Assembly (NCBI RefSeq): GCF_902506425.1 | Contig: NZ_LR732469.1 | Span: 434,001 to 498,000, forward strand | Reading direction: 5' to 3' | DNA from: Novosphingobium sp. 9U | Lineage (GTDB): Bacteria; Pseudomonadota; Alphaproteobacteria; Sphingomonadales; Sphingomonadaceae | Length of the DNA: 64,000 nucleotides | Shown here: piece after piece, positions 39,510-48,977 of the stretch | How positions within the stretch are numbered: position 1 is the stretch's first letter | Layout: each line of letters opens with the position of its first letter | Notes under the pieces: generated by a model | What the model saw: the letters and a program-made list of their open reading frames with translations, nothing else | The model's database searches: none | What the model was told of the DNA's origin: nothing | Position numbers and translations under genes: made by a program

Positions 39510-40262
39510 TCAAACCAGCGCGAAGACCCGCCCTGCGAGCCAGCCCATGCCGATCGAGACGACCACCGCAAGCAAGCCGTATAGCAGGCCGTATCGGTCG
39601 GAAAACGCCGCGATTGCGCGCTCAATCCCGATCTTCCGCACCTCCACCGTGCTGCTGGCCGAGGCGACGACCCGGCCCTTGCTGACGGCAAAGGTCTCGG
39701 CCGTGTACGTGCCGATGGGCACGCGCGAGGGTAGGCCGATCCGTGCCTGGTAGAGCACTTGTTCGCTCACCTTCACGGCGCCTTCCTCCTGGCGATAGAG
39801 GCCATTGCCGGAGTTCAGCTTCACCAGACCGGCCGCGAAGCGCGCTTGTTCGGCCGGGTCGATCGAGCCGATGGGCGAGAGCTGCAGCCACTTGAGGCCA
39901 AGCTCATAGATCGCTGCAGTCTTGTCATCGACTATCTGGCTGATCGGCCGGGTCGAGGCGATCGCGTAATAGGAGGGCGCAGAGCGCAATTCGGCGCTGT
40001 CGACGTTGATCCAGATGCCGGCGACCTTCTGCTTCTCACGCACGACGATCGACTGGGTCGGGCCCTTCAGGACGATGATGATGTCGTAGTCTTGTGCCGC
40101 TCGCGTGCCCTCTGGATTGAGCACCGCCCCGAACAGCAACAACTCGGTGCCGGTGAAGCCCTGGCGCAGCAGAACCTCGTGCTGCGAGACCTCGGGGACC
40201 AGGATCGGCTCTCGCGCAGCGCCCAGAACCAGCAGGAGCAGCAAGGCAAACAGCGGCTTCAA
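39510..40262 (-). CDS. TIGR02186 family membrane protein
   Basis: 250 residues with a signal peptide (~1-16) and one C-terminal membrane helix (~222-245). The body is beta-rich and periplasmic: VLLRQGFTGTELLLFGAVLNP, YDIIIVLKGPTQS, and YYAIASTRPI are family blocks. It overlaps the TauE/SafE gene by 4 bp (ATGA). This pairing is seen in many alphaproteobacteria, suggesting an accessory role in anion export; biochemical function is not known. Confidence 0.88.
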   Translation of the reverse strand: MKPLFALLLLLVLGAAREPILVPEVSQHEVLLRQGFTGTELLLFGAVLNPEGTRAAQDYDIIIVLKGPTQSIVVREKQKVAGIWINVDSAELRSAPSYYAIASTRPISQIVDDKTAAIYELGLKWLQLSPIGSIDPAEQARFAAGLVKLNSGNGLYRQEEGAVKVSEQVLYQARIGLPSRVPIGTYTAETFAVSKGRVVASASSTVEVRKIGIERAIAAFSDRYGLLYGLLAVVVSIGMGWLAGRVFALV

Positions 40263-41173
40263 AGCGGCGCTACCGTGTAGATCTCGTCCGGTCGGTAACC
40301 GAGGCCGAGCGCCATGCGGAGCGCGACCATGAGAACGATCACCGCGAGCAACAGGCGCAGCTTCACCGGGCTTGCCTTCTGCGCGAACTGCGCGCCGATC
40401 TGCGCGCCGGTGACCGAGCCGACCAGCAGCAGCGTGGCGAGCACGATGTCGACCGCCTTGGTGGTCAGCGCGTGCATCATCGTCGTCGCCATCGTCACGA
40501 ACAGGATCTGGAACAGCGAGGTGCCGACGACGACATTGGCGCTCATGCCCAGGATGTAGAGCATCGCCGGCACCAGCACGAAGCCGCCGCCGATACCCAT
40601 CAGCATGGTGAGAATACCGGTCGCCATGCCCAGCAGCAGCGGCGCGAGCGGCGAAATGTAGAGGCCGGAGCGATAGAAGCGCCAGCGCATCGGCAGGTTG
40701 GCCACGAGAGGATGGTGGCGCCGCTTGCGCGCGGGCAACGGGACGCCGGTGCGCTCCGCCCGCAGCGTCTGGATGCTTTCGCGCGCCATGAGGCTGCCGA
40801 TCGAGCCGAGCAGCACGACGTAGAGGATGTTGATCACGGTATCGATCTGGCCGAGCCGCTCGAGCAGGTTGAACAACAGCGCGCCGATGCCGGTACCGAT
40901 GATGCCGCCCGCCACCAGCACGCCGCCCATCTGGTAATCGACCCCGCCGCGCCGCGAGTGTGCAAAGGCGCCCGAGACGCTCGCGCCGGTCACCTGGCTC
41001 GCGGCGGAGGCGGCGGCGACCGTAGGCGGGATGCCGTAGAAGATCATCAGCGGCGTCGTCAGGAACCCGCCGCCCACGCCGAACATGCCCGAGAGCAGGC
41101 CGGTCAGCAGTCCCAGGCCAACGATGATGAGGCCGTTGACCGAGAGGTTGGCGATAGGCAGGTAGACGTCCAC
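40259..41173 (-). CDS. TauE/SafE family anion exporter
   Basis: 304 residues from a GTG at 41173. About eight membrane segments in two repeats (LTGLLSGMFGVGGGFLTTPLMI and TGILTMLMGIGGGFVLVPAML) with the family glycine motif. Members export sulfite, sulfoacetate or related anions. It heads the pair with the TIGR02186 gene. Confidence 0.92.
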   Translation of the reverse strand: MDVYLPIANLSVNGLIIVGLGLLTGLLSGMFGVGGGFLTTPLMIFYGIPPTVAAASAASQVTGASVSGAFAHSRRGGVDYQMGGVLVAGGIIGTGIGALLFNLLERLGQIDTVINILYVVLLGSIGSLMARESIQTLRAERTGVPLPARKRRHHPLVANLPMRWRFYRSGLYISPLAPLLLGMATGILTMLMGIGGGFVLVPAMLYILGMSANVVVGTSLFQILFVTMATTMMHALTTKAVDIVLATLLLVGSVTGAQIGAQFAQKASPVKLRLLLAVIVLMVALRMALGLGYRPDEIYTVAPL

Positions 41174-41262
41174 GACCCAGCCTCGCTAGCCTACCCGTGT
41201 GGCCGAGAAAAGGCGCGTTGCGGCGCGACCGGCGTTATGCGGTGAGTTCTGTCGATCCGGCT

Positions 41263-42453
41263 TCAGAACCCCGTAGCCAGGGTCAGTGCCGGACCCGAGT
41301 CCGGTTCGGCGTTGCCAGTGACGCGGAAGCGGTAGTCGACGGCGACCCGGCCGAACATCTTGGATGTCAGCGGGAGCGTCACCGTCGCGCCCGGCCCCGC
41401 GTCGAGCCGCGACGCGCCCTTTTGGATTCCGCCCCAGGCGCCGGCGCCGACCCGCGCCTCGATCCGGCCCACGCTGAGGAGCGAGCGATCGACCCGCAGC
41501 TGCCCATCGGCGAAAGCCGTGGCATAGCGGCCGCCGACATATCCCGCTTGGCCGTAGACCTCTGCGCGCAAGGCGCCGGGCAGCGCGAGCGGCGGCACTT
41601 CGGTGACCGCGATCACCGCGGGCTGGACCCGGCGCGAGCCGTTGGCATCCGTCACTCGAGCTTCGACGCCGGCAACGATCGGCAACGACGGCAAGGGTCG
41701 GCCGGAGAAGCCGAGCGCCGCCGAGGATTCGCGGAAGGTCCCGAGCGACGTGGTCGTGCGCACGTAGGCGGTCGGCCGGTGCGCATCCTTGAGGCTGAGG
41801 CGATAGCGGAACACCGCGCCCGTCTGGCTTGCGCCGTAAGTGGCAGGCAGGGTGCCGGGCGCAGGGGCGATGCCGAAATCCTTGCGCAAAAGTGCCCAGG
41901 CGTCTCCCGACCAGCGGCTGCGCTGTCCGATCAGGCGGTCCATCCGCCCACCCAGCAGCGTTCCCGACTCGCCAAGATGGGCTGTGGCTGGAGCGCTCGG
42001 CGACGTCTCGAACGTGCCGAACTGTTCCTCGCGGCGGGTGGCGGCAATGGGACGGTCCTGCGGGAAGCCCGGGAAAAAGCTTTCGCTCTCCGGTGCCATC
42101 GCCATCCGCGCCGGCAAGCGCTGGACCTGCCCCGGCATCGCAGGCCCTGGGACGTAATAGACAGGCACGTACTGTACGCTAGGCGCGAACATCATCGGCG
42201 GTCCGGCATAAGCCTGAGCGGGATAGGCTTGGCTCGGATACGACAGCGGCCCGGCATAGTACGCCGCCCCTTGTGGCCCGACATGCCCCTCCGTGGCCGC
42301 TGTCGCGGTGCCGACGGTCAGCACCGCCTCGGGCAGGTTCATGCCGCCATCCGAGCCGATGCTGGTGACCCGCGCCCCCACCCAGCCGAGCAGCAGCGCG
42401 CCCAGCACTACAAGCGGCTGCCCACGCAGGCGGCGGCGAGCGGGCGCGTTCAT
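41263..42453 (-). CDS. NfrA C-terminal-like outer-membrane protein
   Basis: 396 residues. An N-terminal hydrophobic helix (~14-30) is followed by a Pro/Tyr/Ala-rich linker (~50-110). The C-terminal ~170 residues resemble the NfrA C-terminal domain (YGQAGYVGGRYATAFADGQ, GAGAWGGIQKGASRLDAGPG), expected to be an outer-membrane beta-barrel. NfrA of E. coli (phage N4 receptor) is about 990 residues with TPRs that are missing here. It overlaps the glycosyltransferase gene by 4 bp, matching the nfrA/nfrB pairing. The family call rests on pattern and context. Confidence 0.68.
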   Translation of the reverse strand: MNAPARRRLRGQPLVVLGALLLGWVGARVTSIGSDGGMNLPEAVLTVGTATAATEGHVGPQGAAYYAGPLSYPSQAYPAQAYAGPPMMFAPSVQYVPVYYVPGPAMPGQVQRLPARMAMAPESESFFPGFPQDRPIAATRREEQFGTFETSPSAPATAHLGESGTLLGGRMDRLIGQRSRWSGDAWALLRKDFGIAPAPGTLPATYGASQTGAVFRYRLSLKDAHRPTAYVRTTTSLGTFRESSAALGFSGRPLPSLPIVAGVEARVTDANGSRRVQPAVIAVTEVPPLALPGALRAEVYGQAGYVGGRYATAFADGQLRVDRSLLSVGRIEARVGAGAWGGIQKGASRLDAGPGATVTLPLTSKMFGRVAVDYRFRVTGNAEPDSGPALTLATGF

Positions 42454-43841
42454 GCCGCCGCCTGCAGCGTGGCGGGATGGTGGCTATGCTCGGTCTTGTC
42501 CCAAATCACCGCGCCCCCTCGCAAGGTGCGCATGTAGGAGGCAAGCGCGCGCCGCCCCGCCATGATCGCGATGATGTTGGCGACGAACATGCGCGGGATC
42601 GAGCGCAAGCCCTCGGCCCATCCGTACTCGCGCGCGGTGAAGGCGAACCGCATCGCCACGCGCCAGATCATGCTGGCGAGGCACACCCACAGCATGATTC
42701 TGAGCCCCGGTGACGTGCGCACGGGCGTGACGAGGCCCGCGAGTTTGGCGGCGAACAGCACACCTGTCAGGCACAGCCACCCGTACGCAGCGGCGAGCAC
42801 GACCGCCATCAGCGGACCGCGCCGGTCACGCAGCCGCATCCAGCCATCGACAGGCCGGCGCGACCAGCCGAGCCGGTCCCAGCCCTGCAGCGCGATGCCG
42901 TGGATCCACCGCGTCTTCTGGCGCACGGCCGTCTCCAGCGTCGCCGGGAAATAGGCGCGGGTCGCGACCAACCTGCCGTCGGCATCGCGCACCCGCAGGA
43001 AGCGCGAGCGGCCACCGGCATGCGAGAAGAGCAGCCCGAGTTCGTAATCCTCGGTCAGGCACTCGGATGCGAAGGGTCCGTTGCCGCCCTCCGCCTCGCG
43101 CACCTTGGCGAGCGCTCCCAGCCGCTCGCGTCCGAAGCCACAGCCCACGCCCGCCGCCGGGATCGGTGCGCCGAGCGCGTCACGCACCACCAGCGTCTTG
43201 CCGTGCGCTTCGGCGAACTCGTCCGAGTAGTGCCCCGCGATCCATGTCGAGCTTGGCTGTGGTTCGGGCAAAACCGGCAGCTGCACGAAGTCCGCATCGG
43301 CTAGGCCGGAGGCGATCACGGCGATGGCATCGGCGTGCACCATGTCCTCCGCATCGTGCATCACCACGCCCGCAAAGCGCCGCCGCTCGCGCCCCTCGTC
43401 GTCGCACATGGCGCGGTAGACGCGGTTGAGGCAGTCGGCCTTCGTCGTGGGGCCGGGACGATCGTGGATGACGATCCGCAGGCGCGGATCGCCCGCGGCA
43501 CCTGCCATGGCAGCAGCGACCGTCACCGGATCGTTGCCATAGCAGCCTACGTAGAGCCGGAGGTCCCGCTGAGGCCAGACGCGCAGGGCATGGCCGATGG
43601 TGTGGCCGATGACCTGCGACTCCTTCCAGGCCGCGATGTAGACGGCGATCGCACCGGGGCGAGCTGCGGCGTCGGCGATCCGAGGCGACTTCGTCTTGAA
43701 CGCTCTCAGCACCAACCACACGCAATCGACGGCGAATTCATCGAGAGCGCCGAGCACGAACCAGAACGCCGCGAAATACAGCAGCTCCTGCTCCAGCAGC
43801 TGCACCCCCGAGAGAATCGATCGGATCACATCTTCAGGCAT
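42450..43841 (-). CDS. NfrB-like membrane glycosyltransferase
   Basis: 463 residues. N-terminal membrane helix (~18-45), a GT2 domain (~65-320) with HDAEDMVHADA, ECLTEDYELGLLFSHAGG and a QKTRWIHG equivalent of QxxRW, then three or four membrane helices (~330-440). This matches NfrB, which polymerises a secreted polysaccharide. The C-terminal c-di-GMP-binding region of E. coli NfrB (total ~745 residues) is absent. Co-translated with the NfrA-like protein. Confidence 0.88.
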   Translation of the reverse strand: MPEDVIRSILSGVQLLEQELLYFAAFWFVLGALDEFAVDCVWLVLRAFKTKSPRIADAAARPGAIAVYIAAWKESQVIGHTIGHALRVWPQRDLRLYVGCYGNDPVTVAAAMAGAAGDPRLRIVIHDRPGPTTKADCLNRVYRAMCDDEGRERRRFAGVVMHDAEDMVHADAIAVIASGLADADFVQLPVLPEPQPSSTWIAGHYSDEFAEAHGKTLVVRDALGAPIPAAGVGCGFGRERLGALAKVREAEGGNGPFASECLTEDYELGLLFSHAGGRSRFLRVRDADGRLVATRAYFPATLETAVRQKTRWIHGIALQGWDRLGWSRRPVDGWMRLRDRRGPLMAVVLAAAYGWLCLTGVLFAAKLAGLVTPVRTSPGLRIMLWVCLASMIWRVAMRFAFTAREYGWAEGLRSIPRMFVANIIAIMAGRRALASYMRTLRGGAVIWDKTEHSHHPATLQAAA

Positions 43842-43978
43842 GGTCTGAACCCCCGAAGCGCATCGTAGGAATACTTAGAAGGTCCCGCTATTTACAATCC
43901 TGTAACCATGTCCTGAGCGCTGCCGGTGAGCGGACCCTGCAGCTTGCCCTCGGCGACCACATCGGGGAGAGGATGCTG

Positions 43979-45163
43979 ATGTCTCGACACCCAGCCAACC
44001 GCCTCGCGTCAGCCATCAACCGCATAGCGCGAGGGGAAGCTGCCGGTGGTTTGTTGCTGATCGCCGTAGCGGCGGCGGCGATGCTGGCGGCGAATTCGCC
44101 TCTGCAGCACGGCTACCATGAACTGTTCCATGCGGCCCTGCCCTGGTCGCCGGTTCCCAAGCTCGACACACTGCACCTGTGGATCAACGACGCGCTGATG
44201 GCGGTGTTCTTCTTCGTCGTCGGTTTGGAGATCAAGCGCGAGGTCCTGCAAGGCGGCCTCTCGGACCCGCGTCGCCGCCGCCTGCCGGTGTTCGCCGCCG
44301 CCGCCGGGATGGCGATGCCTGCCCTGGTCTATCTGCTCGTGGCGGGTGACGGCGGCGAAGTGCCGCGTGGCTGGGCCATCCCGGCCGCCACCGACATAGC
44401 GTTTGCCGTGGGGGTGCTCGGCCTCATCGGCAAGCGCGTGCCGGCATCGCTGCGGCTGTTCCTGCTGACGGTCGCCATCGTCGATGACCTAGGCGCAGTG
44501 ACGATCATCGCGGTGTTCTACACGCCGTCCGTCGACCTGGCCTGGGGCCTGGGCGCGCTGGCATTCTTCGCTGGACTGGTCGCCGCCAATCGCAGCAGAG
44601 TGCGCCGTGTGCCGGTGTTCCTGCTGCTGGGCCTCGGGCTTTGGCTCTGCGTCCTCTACTCCGGCATCCATGCGACGATCGCGGGCGTGCTCGCGGCTTT
44701 CACCGTACCGCTGCGCAACAATGCGGCCGGAGACAGCATGCTGCTGCGCCTGGAGCATGCGCTGGTGCCGTGGAACAGCTTCGTCGTGGTGCCCCTGTTC
44801 GGGTTCGCCAATGCTGGCGTCGCGCTGGCGGGAGCAGGCCTGTCCGCCGTGCTGGACCCGGTGCCTCTCGCCATCGCGCTCGGCCTGTTCGCCGGCAAGC
44901 AGCTGGGCATCATGGCCGCGCTTGTCGCTGCCCGGGCGCTCGGCTTTGCAGCGCTTCCGGCGGGCGCCAGCTGGATGCAGCTGTGGGGCATGGCGATCCT
45001 GTGCGGGATCGGCTTCACCATGAGCCTGTTCATCGGCGCCCTAGCCTTCCCCCACCATCCGCAACTGGTGGAAGAAGCAAAGCTGGGCGTGCTCGCCGGA
45101 TCGCTGCTGTCGGCGCTGCTCGGCTATGCCGTGCTCAGGTTGGCACCGACGCGGACGGCGTGA
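43979..45163 (+). CDS. nhaA: Na+/H+ antiporter NhaA
   Basis: 394 residues; I chose the ATG at 43979 because GAGAGG ends 4-6 nt before it, while the ATG at 43973 has none at a proper distance. Twelve membrane segments; LEIKREVLQGGLSDPR, AIPAATDIAFAVGVL-type and VDDLGAV (the ion-binding Asp pair) are canonical. It expels Na+ in exchange for protons. Convergent with the glyoxalase gene, 3 bp apart. Confidence 0.97.
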   Translation: MSRHPANRLASAINRIARGEAAGGLLLIAVAAAAMLAANSPLQHGYHELFHAALPWSPVPKLDTLHLWINDALMAVFFFVVGLEIKREVLQGGLSDPRRRRLPVFAAAAGMAMPALVYLLVAGDGGEVPRGWAIPAATDIAFAVGVLGLIGKRVPASLRLFLLTVAIVDDLGAVTIIAVFYTPSVDLAWGLGALAFFAGLVAANRSRVRRVPVFLLLGLGLWLCVLYSGIHATIAGVLAAFTVPLRNNAAGDSMLLRLEHALVPWNSFVVVPLFGFANAGVALAGAGLSAVLDPVPLAIALGLFAGKQLGIMAALVAARALGFAALPAGASWMQLWGMAILCGIGFTMSLFIGALAFPHHPQLVEEAKLGVLAGSLLSALLGYAVLRLAPTRTA

Positions 45164-45166
45164 AGC

Positions 45167-45586
45167 CTACCAGCTGCCGACGTTGGGCATGCTCGTCCAG
45201 GGCTCCTGCGCGGGCAGGCGCCCGTCCTGCAGCAGCTCGACCGAGATCCCGTCGGGCGAGCGGACGAAGGCCATATGCCCATCGCGCGGCGGGCGGTTGA
45301 TGGTGACGCCCGCGTCCTGCAGACGCTGGCACGTCTCGTAGATGTCGTTGACCCGATAGGCGAGGTGCCCGAAGTTACGGCCGGCGGCATATTCCTCCGG
45401 GTCCCAGTTGTGCGTCAGCTCGACTTCGGCGACGCCCTCCTGCCCCGGTGCCGCCAGGAAGATCAGGGTGAAGCGTCCGGCCTCGTTGGACACGCGCCGG
45501 ACTTCCTGGAGGCCGATCAGCTCGAAGAAGCGGATGGTGGCGTCGGGGTCGCTGACGCGGATCATGGTGTGGAGGAACTGGGTCAT
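45167..45586 (-). CDS. gloA: lactoylglutathione lyase (glyoxalase I)
   Basis: 139 residues from the ATG at 45586. FLHTMIRVSDPDATIRFFE, ELTHNWDPEEYAAGRNFGHLAYRV and SPDGISVELLQ carry the metal ligands (His, Glu, His, Glu) of glyoxalase I. It converts the methylglyoxal-glutathione hemithioacetal to S-lactoylglutathione. Its 5' side faces a terminator shared with the porin gene. Confidence 0.93.
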   Translation of the reverse strand: MTQFLHTMIRVSDPDATIRFFELIGLQEVRRVSNEAGRFTLIFLAAPGQEGVAEVELTHNWDPEEYAAGRNFGHLAYRVNDIYETCQRLQDAGVTINRPPRDGHMAFVRSPDGISVELLQDGRLPAQEPWTSMPNVGSW

Positions 45587-45698
45587 GTGCGGCCTCGTCT
45601 GTCGATCCTGGCGCGAGCATGCGGCGCTCGCGGACATGAGGCGCCAAGTGCCCGATCCGGCGCACGATCGCAAGGCAAGCGGCCTGGGCCCAAACGCG

Positions 45699-45732
45699 AA
45701 GAGCCCGCCCGGATCGCTCCGGACGGGCTCTT
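45699..45732 (-). terminator. intrinsic terminator after the TorF-like porin
   Basis: A 15-bp stem with one mismatch (45699-45713 with 45718-45732) and a 4-nt loop, 19 bp past the porin stop. On the minus strand it runs into a short T-containing tail (CGTTTGG). Confidence 0.7.
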
Positions 45733-45751
45733 GAGCGGATCTACGTGGTGA

Positions 45752-46519
45752 TCAGAAGGTGGCGGTCAGCGTGCCGACCACGGTGTCGTCGGTGTAGCTG
45801 TCTACGCTCGCGCCCGAGACGCCGACGTAGGAGACGCTGGCCGAAAGCGGACCGAACAGGGTCATCGATGCGCCGATCGAATAGTCCCAGCCGCTCTTGT
45901 CGGCATTGCAGTAGTAGCACGGAGCCAGGCTGCCGTCGGTGTAGCCGATGTGGCCCGATACGGTCAGCGGCGTGCTGGGAACGCCGATGTCGACGTTGCC
46001 GTAGACGTAGAGGTTGTCGTCCTTGCGGCCGGTGTAGAAGTTGGGCAGCGCATCCTGCTTCCAGGCGTAGGCGGCACCGACCTTGATCTTGGCAGGACCG
46101 GCCTGGCCGCTGACCGAGGCGTAGGGCTCGAAGAATTCGGAGTCGGCCCCGCGGCCGTTCGGATAGGCGTAGTACAGCAGACCCGCGTCCAGCGTCAGGC
46201 CAGGGCTGACTTCACCGGTCCAGCCGCCGAACAGGTCGACCTCGGTGCTGCCATATGCATCGCCCACGTCGAGCGACGAAGCCCAAGTCGCGATGTAGAA
46301 GCCGCTCGAGTGCGAGATCGTGATGCCGCCCTGAACGGCGATGTCGCCACCGGACTGCGACACGCCGCGGAAGCGGTAGTCGCTGGTGAGCGCGACGTTG
46401 CCGGTGACCGTGATCTCCTTCGGAGGGCTGGTCTCATCCTGGGCAAAGGCGGGCGTCGCGGCGAATGCGGAGCACGCAAGCAGAGAGGCGGCGAAAACGC
46501 CGCGGACGGACGTGGACAT
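45752..46519 (-). CDS. TorF family putative porin
   Basis: 255 residues from the ATG at 46519 with GAGGGA 9 nt upstream. A signal peptide ends in PAFAQ. The opening ITVTGNVALTSDYRFRGVSQSGGDIAVQGG is the TorF/Gcw_chp family signature. The rest alternates beta strands and turns and ends in an aromatic F (TATF), as outer-membrane barrels do. It carries two Cys (PCYYC) in one loop. Substrate unknown. The ~220-bp spacer upstream (46520-46739) has no gene. Confidence 0.9.
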   Translation of the reverse strand: MSTSVRGVFAASLLACSAFAATPAFAQDETSPPKEITVTGNVALTSDYRFRGVSQSGGDIAVQGGITISHSSGFYIATWASSLDVGDAYGSTEVDLFGGWTGEVSPGLTLDAGLLYYAYPNGRGADSEFFEPYASVSGQAGPAKIKVGAAYAWKQDALPNFYTGRKDDNLYVYGNVDIGVPSTPLTVSGHIGYTDGSLAPCYYCNADKSGWDYSIGASMTLFGPLSASVSYVGVSGASVDSYTDDTVVGTLTATF

Positions 46520-46739
46520 GTGCAAATTCCCTCACAAGTTCTATTTCAGACTTGTCCCACCTGCTGCTGCCAAGCCTCTTGGTTCGGGCCCTCTATCGAC
46601 AGCCATCGTTGGCTGCACCGATCTGCTGCATTGCACAACTTATTTCTGAACCATTGCGAAAGATTGCTGGCCGCAGTGTTGATTTGAGGCAACTTGTTCA
46701 GGATGCGGCCACGTCTTGCCCGCTAATGCGCGAGCGGAT

Positions 46740-47582
46740 ATGATGCAGCGCAACACAATGAAAAGCTTACTTCGCCAGTTCACGGACAAGCTCACAGGCA
46801 GGCCCGCGCAGCCTCCTCGACCGACGGCAGCGGCCGCTACGCCCCCGGGTACCAGGGTCTACGCCGTAGGCGACATCCACGGCCGGCTCGACTTGTTCGA
46901 AGAAATGATTCGCTCGATCGAAGCGGACGACGCGCGGCGCAAGCCGGCGCGCACCAGCATCGTGCTGCTGGGTGACCTGATCGATCGCGGGCCGGACAGT
47001 GCCGGCGTGGTTGCGCGCGCGCGTGACTGGGCGAAGCAGCGCGCGATCAAGCTGATCATGGGCAACCATGAGGAGATGTTCCTCGACAGCTTCAGCAAGC
47101 AGGGCATCCTGCGCAGCTTCATGCGCTTTGGGGGTCGGGTCACGCTGCTCTCCTACGGCGTGTCGGCACGGGTTCTGGGCGAGGCCGAGGGCGAAGAACT
47201 GCAGCGGATCATGGCCGATGCAGTGCCGCAGGAAGATCGCGATTTCATCGCCGGGTTCGAAAAGATGGTTCGTTTCGGCGACTACGTATTCGTCCATGCC
47301 GGAGTGCGGCCCGACATGCCGCTCGAGCGTCAGACCGGCCAGGACTGCCGCTGGATCCGTGAGCCTTTCCTCAGCCATGGCGGCGATTTCGGCGGCATGA
47401 TCGTCCACGGCCACACCGTGACCGACAAGCCCGAGCTGATGCACAATCGCATCGGCATCGATACCGGCGCCTTCATGAGCGGCAAGCTGACTGCGATCGG
47501 CCTCGAAGGCACCCAGCGCTGGCTGATCCAGGCGTGCGAGCAGGAAAGCGGCGAGATCGCGTCGGTCGCGCAAGCCGCCTGA
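46740..47582 (+). CDS. metallophosphoesterase (PPP-type Ser/Thr phosphatase-like)
   Basis: 280 residues from ATG at 46740 (a second ATG follows directly). GDIHGRLD, GDLIDRGPDS, GNHEE, the His in VFVHAGV and VHGHT supply the dimetal site. PPP-like bacterial enzymes act on phosphoproteins or on Ap4A-type nucleotides. The N-terminal ~40 residues are basic and Pro-rich. The substrate is unresolved. Confidence 0.92.
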   Translation: MMQRNTMKSLLRQFTDKLTGRPAQPPRPTAAAATPPGTRVYAVGDIHGRLDLFEEMIRSIEADDARRKPARTSIVLLGDLIDRGPDSAGVVARARDWAKQRAIKLIMGNHEEMFLDSFSKQGILRSFMRFGGRVTLLSYGVSARVLGEAEGEELQRIMADAVPQEDRDFIAGFEKMVRFGDYVFVHAGVRPDMPLERQTGQDCRWIREPFLSHGGDFGGMIVHGHTVTDKPELMHNRIGIDTGAFMSGKLTAIGLEGTQRWLIQACEQESGEIASVAQAA

Positions 47583-47683
47583 TCGCCGCGAGCCTGGCGG
47601 GGGCTGCGCGAAAGCCGATCAGGATTACCACGCGTTAACAGTATCTTTTCGGGTCCACCTTATGCCCACATCAAGGATACTTG

Positions 47684-48856
47684 GTGTGGGTTATGCGCGT
47701 CGATCTTCTGACCCTATATTGCCTGGCTGTCGGCACGCTCCTGCTCAGCACCGCCATGACGCTGTGGGAGTGCCCTGCCCGCCCGAAGCGCTCGCGAGAG
47801 ATGATGGTGCTCGCCGGTGGCTACTTCGCACTTGCCATGGGCTGCGCGCTTGCCACCACCAGGGACTCGCTGCCTGGCGCGCTGGGCGCCGCGCTCAGCA
47901 ACGTCACGATGCTGGGCGGGTACCTGCTGATCCTTCATGGCGTCGCGGTTCTTGATAAGCGCAGCCACCGTCGCGCGAGCATAGGCTTGCTAGCGTTGTC
48001 GGTCGTCGCCTGGGCAGTCGGTGGCGCGATGTGGCAGGTGCAGTTCTGGAATTACCTGAGCGCGTTGCCGATCGCGCTCGTAAGCGCCGCCACCGCATGG
48101 GAAATGGCCCGCAACCGGGCCTTGCGCACCATGCGTGCACGTCCGATCGTGATCGCCGTCGCGGGCGTGCACGCGCTGTTCTACCTTGGCCGAAGCTTCG
48201 CGCTTCCCGCGTTCGCGAGCGTCTACGGCATTGAGGCAGTGACGCTCGCCGGCAAGGTCACGATGTACGAAGGCGTGCTCTACTCGGTCGGTCTGCCGAT
48301 GGCCTTGCTGGCGCTGGTGCGCGAGGAGGCGCATGCACAACTGCTCGAAGCTTCGCAGACCGACTACCTGACCGGCCTGGGCAATCGCCGCTGGTTCTTT
48401 GAGCAGGGCGAGGCGGTCCTGTTAAACACGCGCGGAGGCGCGCTGCTGGCATTCGATCTCGATCACTTCAAGGCGATCAACGACCGGCATGGTCACGCGA
48501 CTGGCGACCAGGTGCTGCGCCACTTCTCGCGTGTCGTGCGCAAGGCAGCGGGACCCGACGCAATCGTCGCGCGACTGGGCGGAGAGGAGTTCGCAGCCGT
48601 GCTGCCCGGCCATGACCGCAAGAGCGCAAGCCTGATCGGGGATGCCGTGGTGCGGGGCCTTGCCGCCGTGCTGGTCCACGATGCGCAGGGGGAGCCTGTC
48701 AGCGCGACCGTCAGCATTGGCGTGGCCGAACTCGGCAGCGACGGCCTCGAACTCAGCAGCCTGCTCTCGGCAGCCGATCGTGCGCTCTATCTCGCCAAGG
48801 CGCGCGGTCGCAATCGCATCGAGTTCGCCCCGCCACTCGTCTGTGCGGCGGCCTGA
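47684..48856 (+). CDS. membrane-bound diguanylate cyclase (GGDEF)
   Basis: About 390 residues. I prefer the GTG at 47684, which has AAGGA six nt upstream; the ATG at 47693 is an alternative. Six membrane helices (~1-205) form an N-terminal sensor. The GGDEF domain (~225-385) has LTGLGNRRWFFE, FDLDHFKAIND and RLGGEEFAAVLPG as active site. The inhibitory RxxD site is not present. It should make c-di-GMP from GTP in response to an unknown signal. Confidence 0.93.
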   Translation: MWVMRVDLLTLYCLAVGTLLLSTAMTLWECPARPKRSREMMVLAGGYFALAMGCALATTRDSLPGALGAALSNVTMLGGYLLILHGVAVLDKRSHRRASIGLLALSVVAWAVGGAMWQVQFWNYLSALPIALVSAATAWEMARNRALRTMRARPIVIAVAGVHALFYLGRSFALPAFASVYGIEAVTLAGKVTMYEGVLYSVGLPMALLALVREEAHAQLLEASQTDYLTGLGNRRWFFEQGEAVLLNTRGGALLAFDLDHFKAINDRHGHATGDQVLRHFSRVVRKAAGPDAIVARLGGEEFAAVLPGHDRKSASLIGDAVVRGLAAVLVHDAQGEPVSATVSIGVAELGSDGLELSSLLSAADRALYLAKARGRNRIEFAPPLVCAAA

Positions 48857-48977
48857 GCAGGTCGGCCTACAAGACCCTGACGAGCCGGCGGAAATACCTT
48901 GCTAGTGCCACCGCGCCGACCCATTCTGACCTCCGGACCAGCGCAGGCAGGCGCCCGTTCGGCAGCAGGGGGATAGG

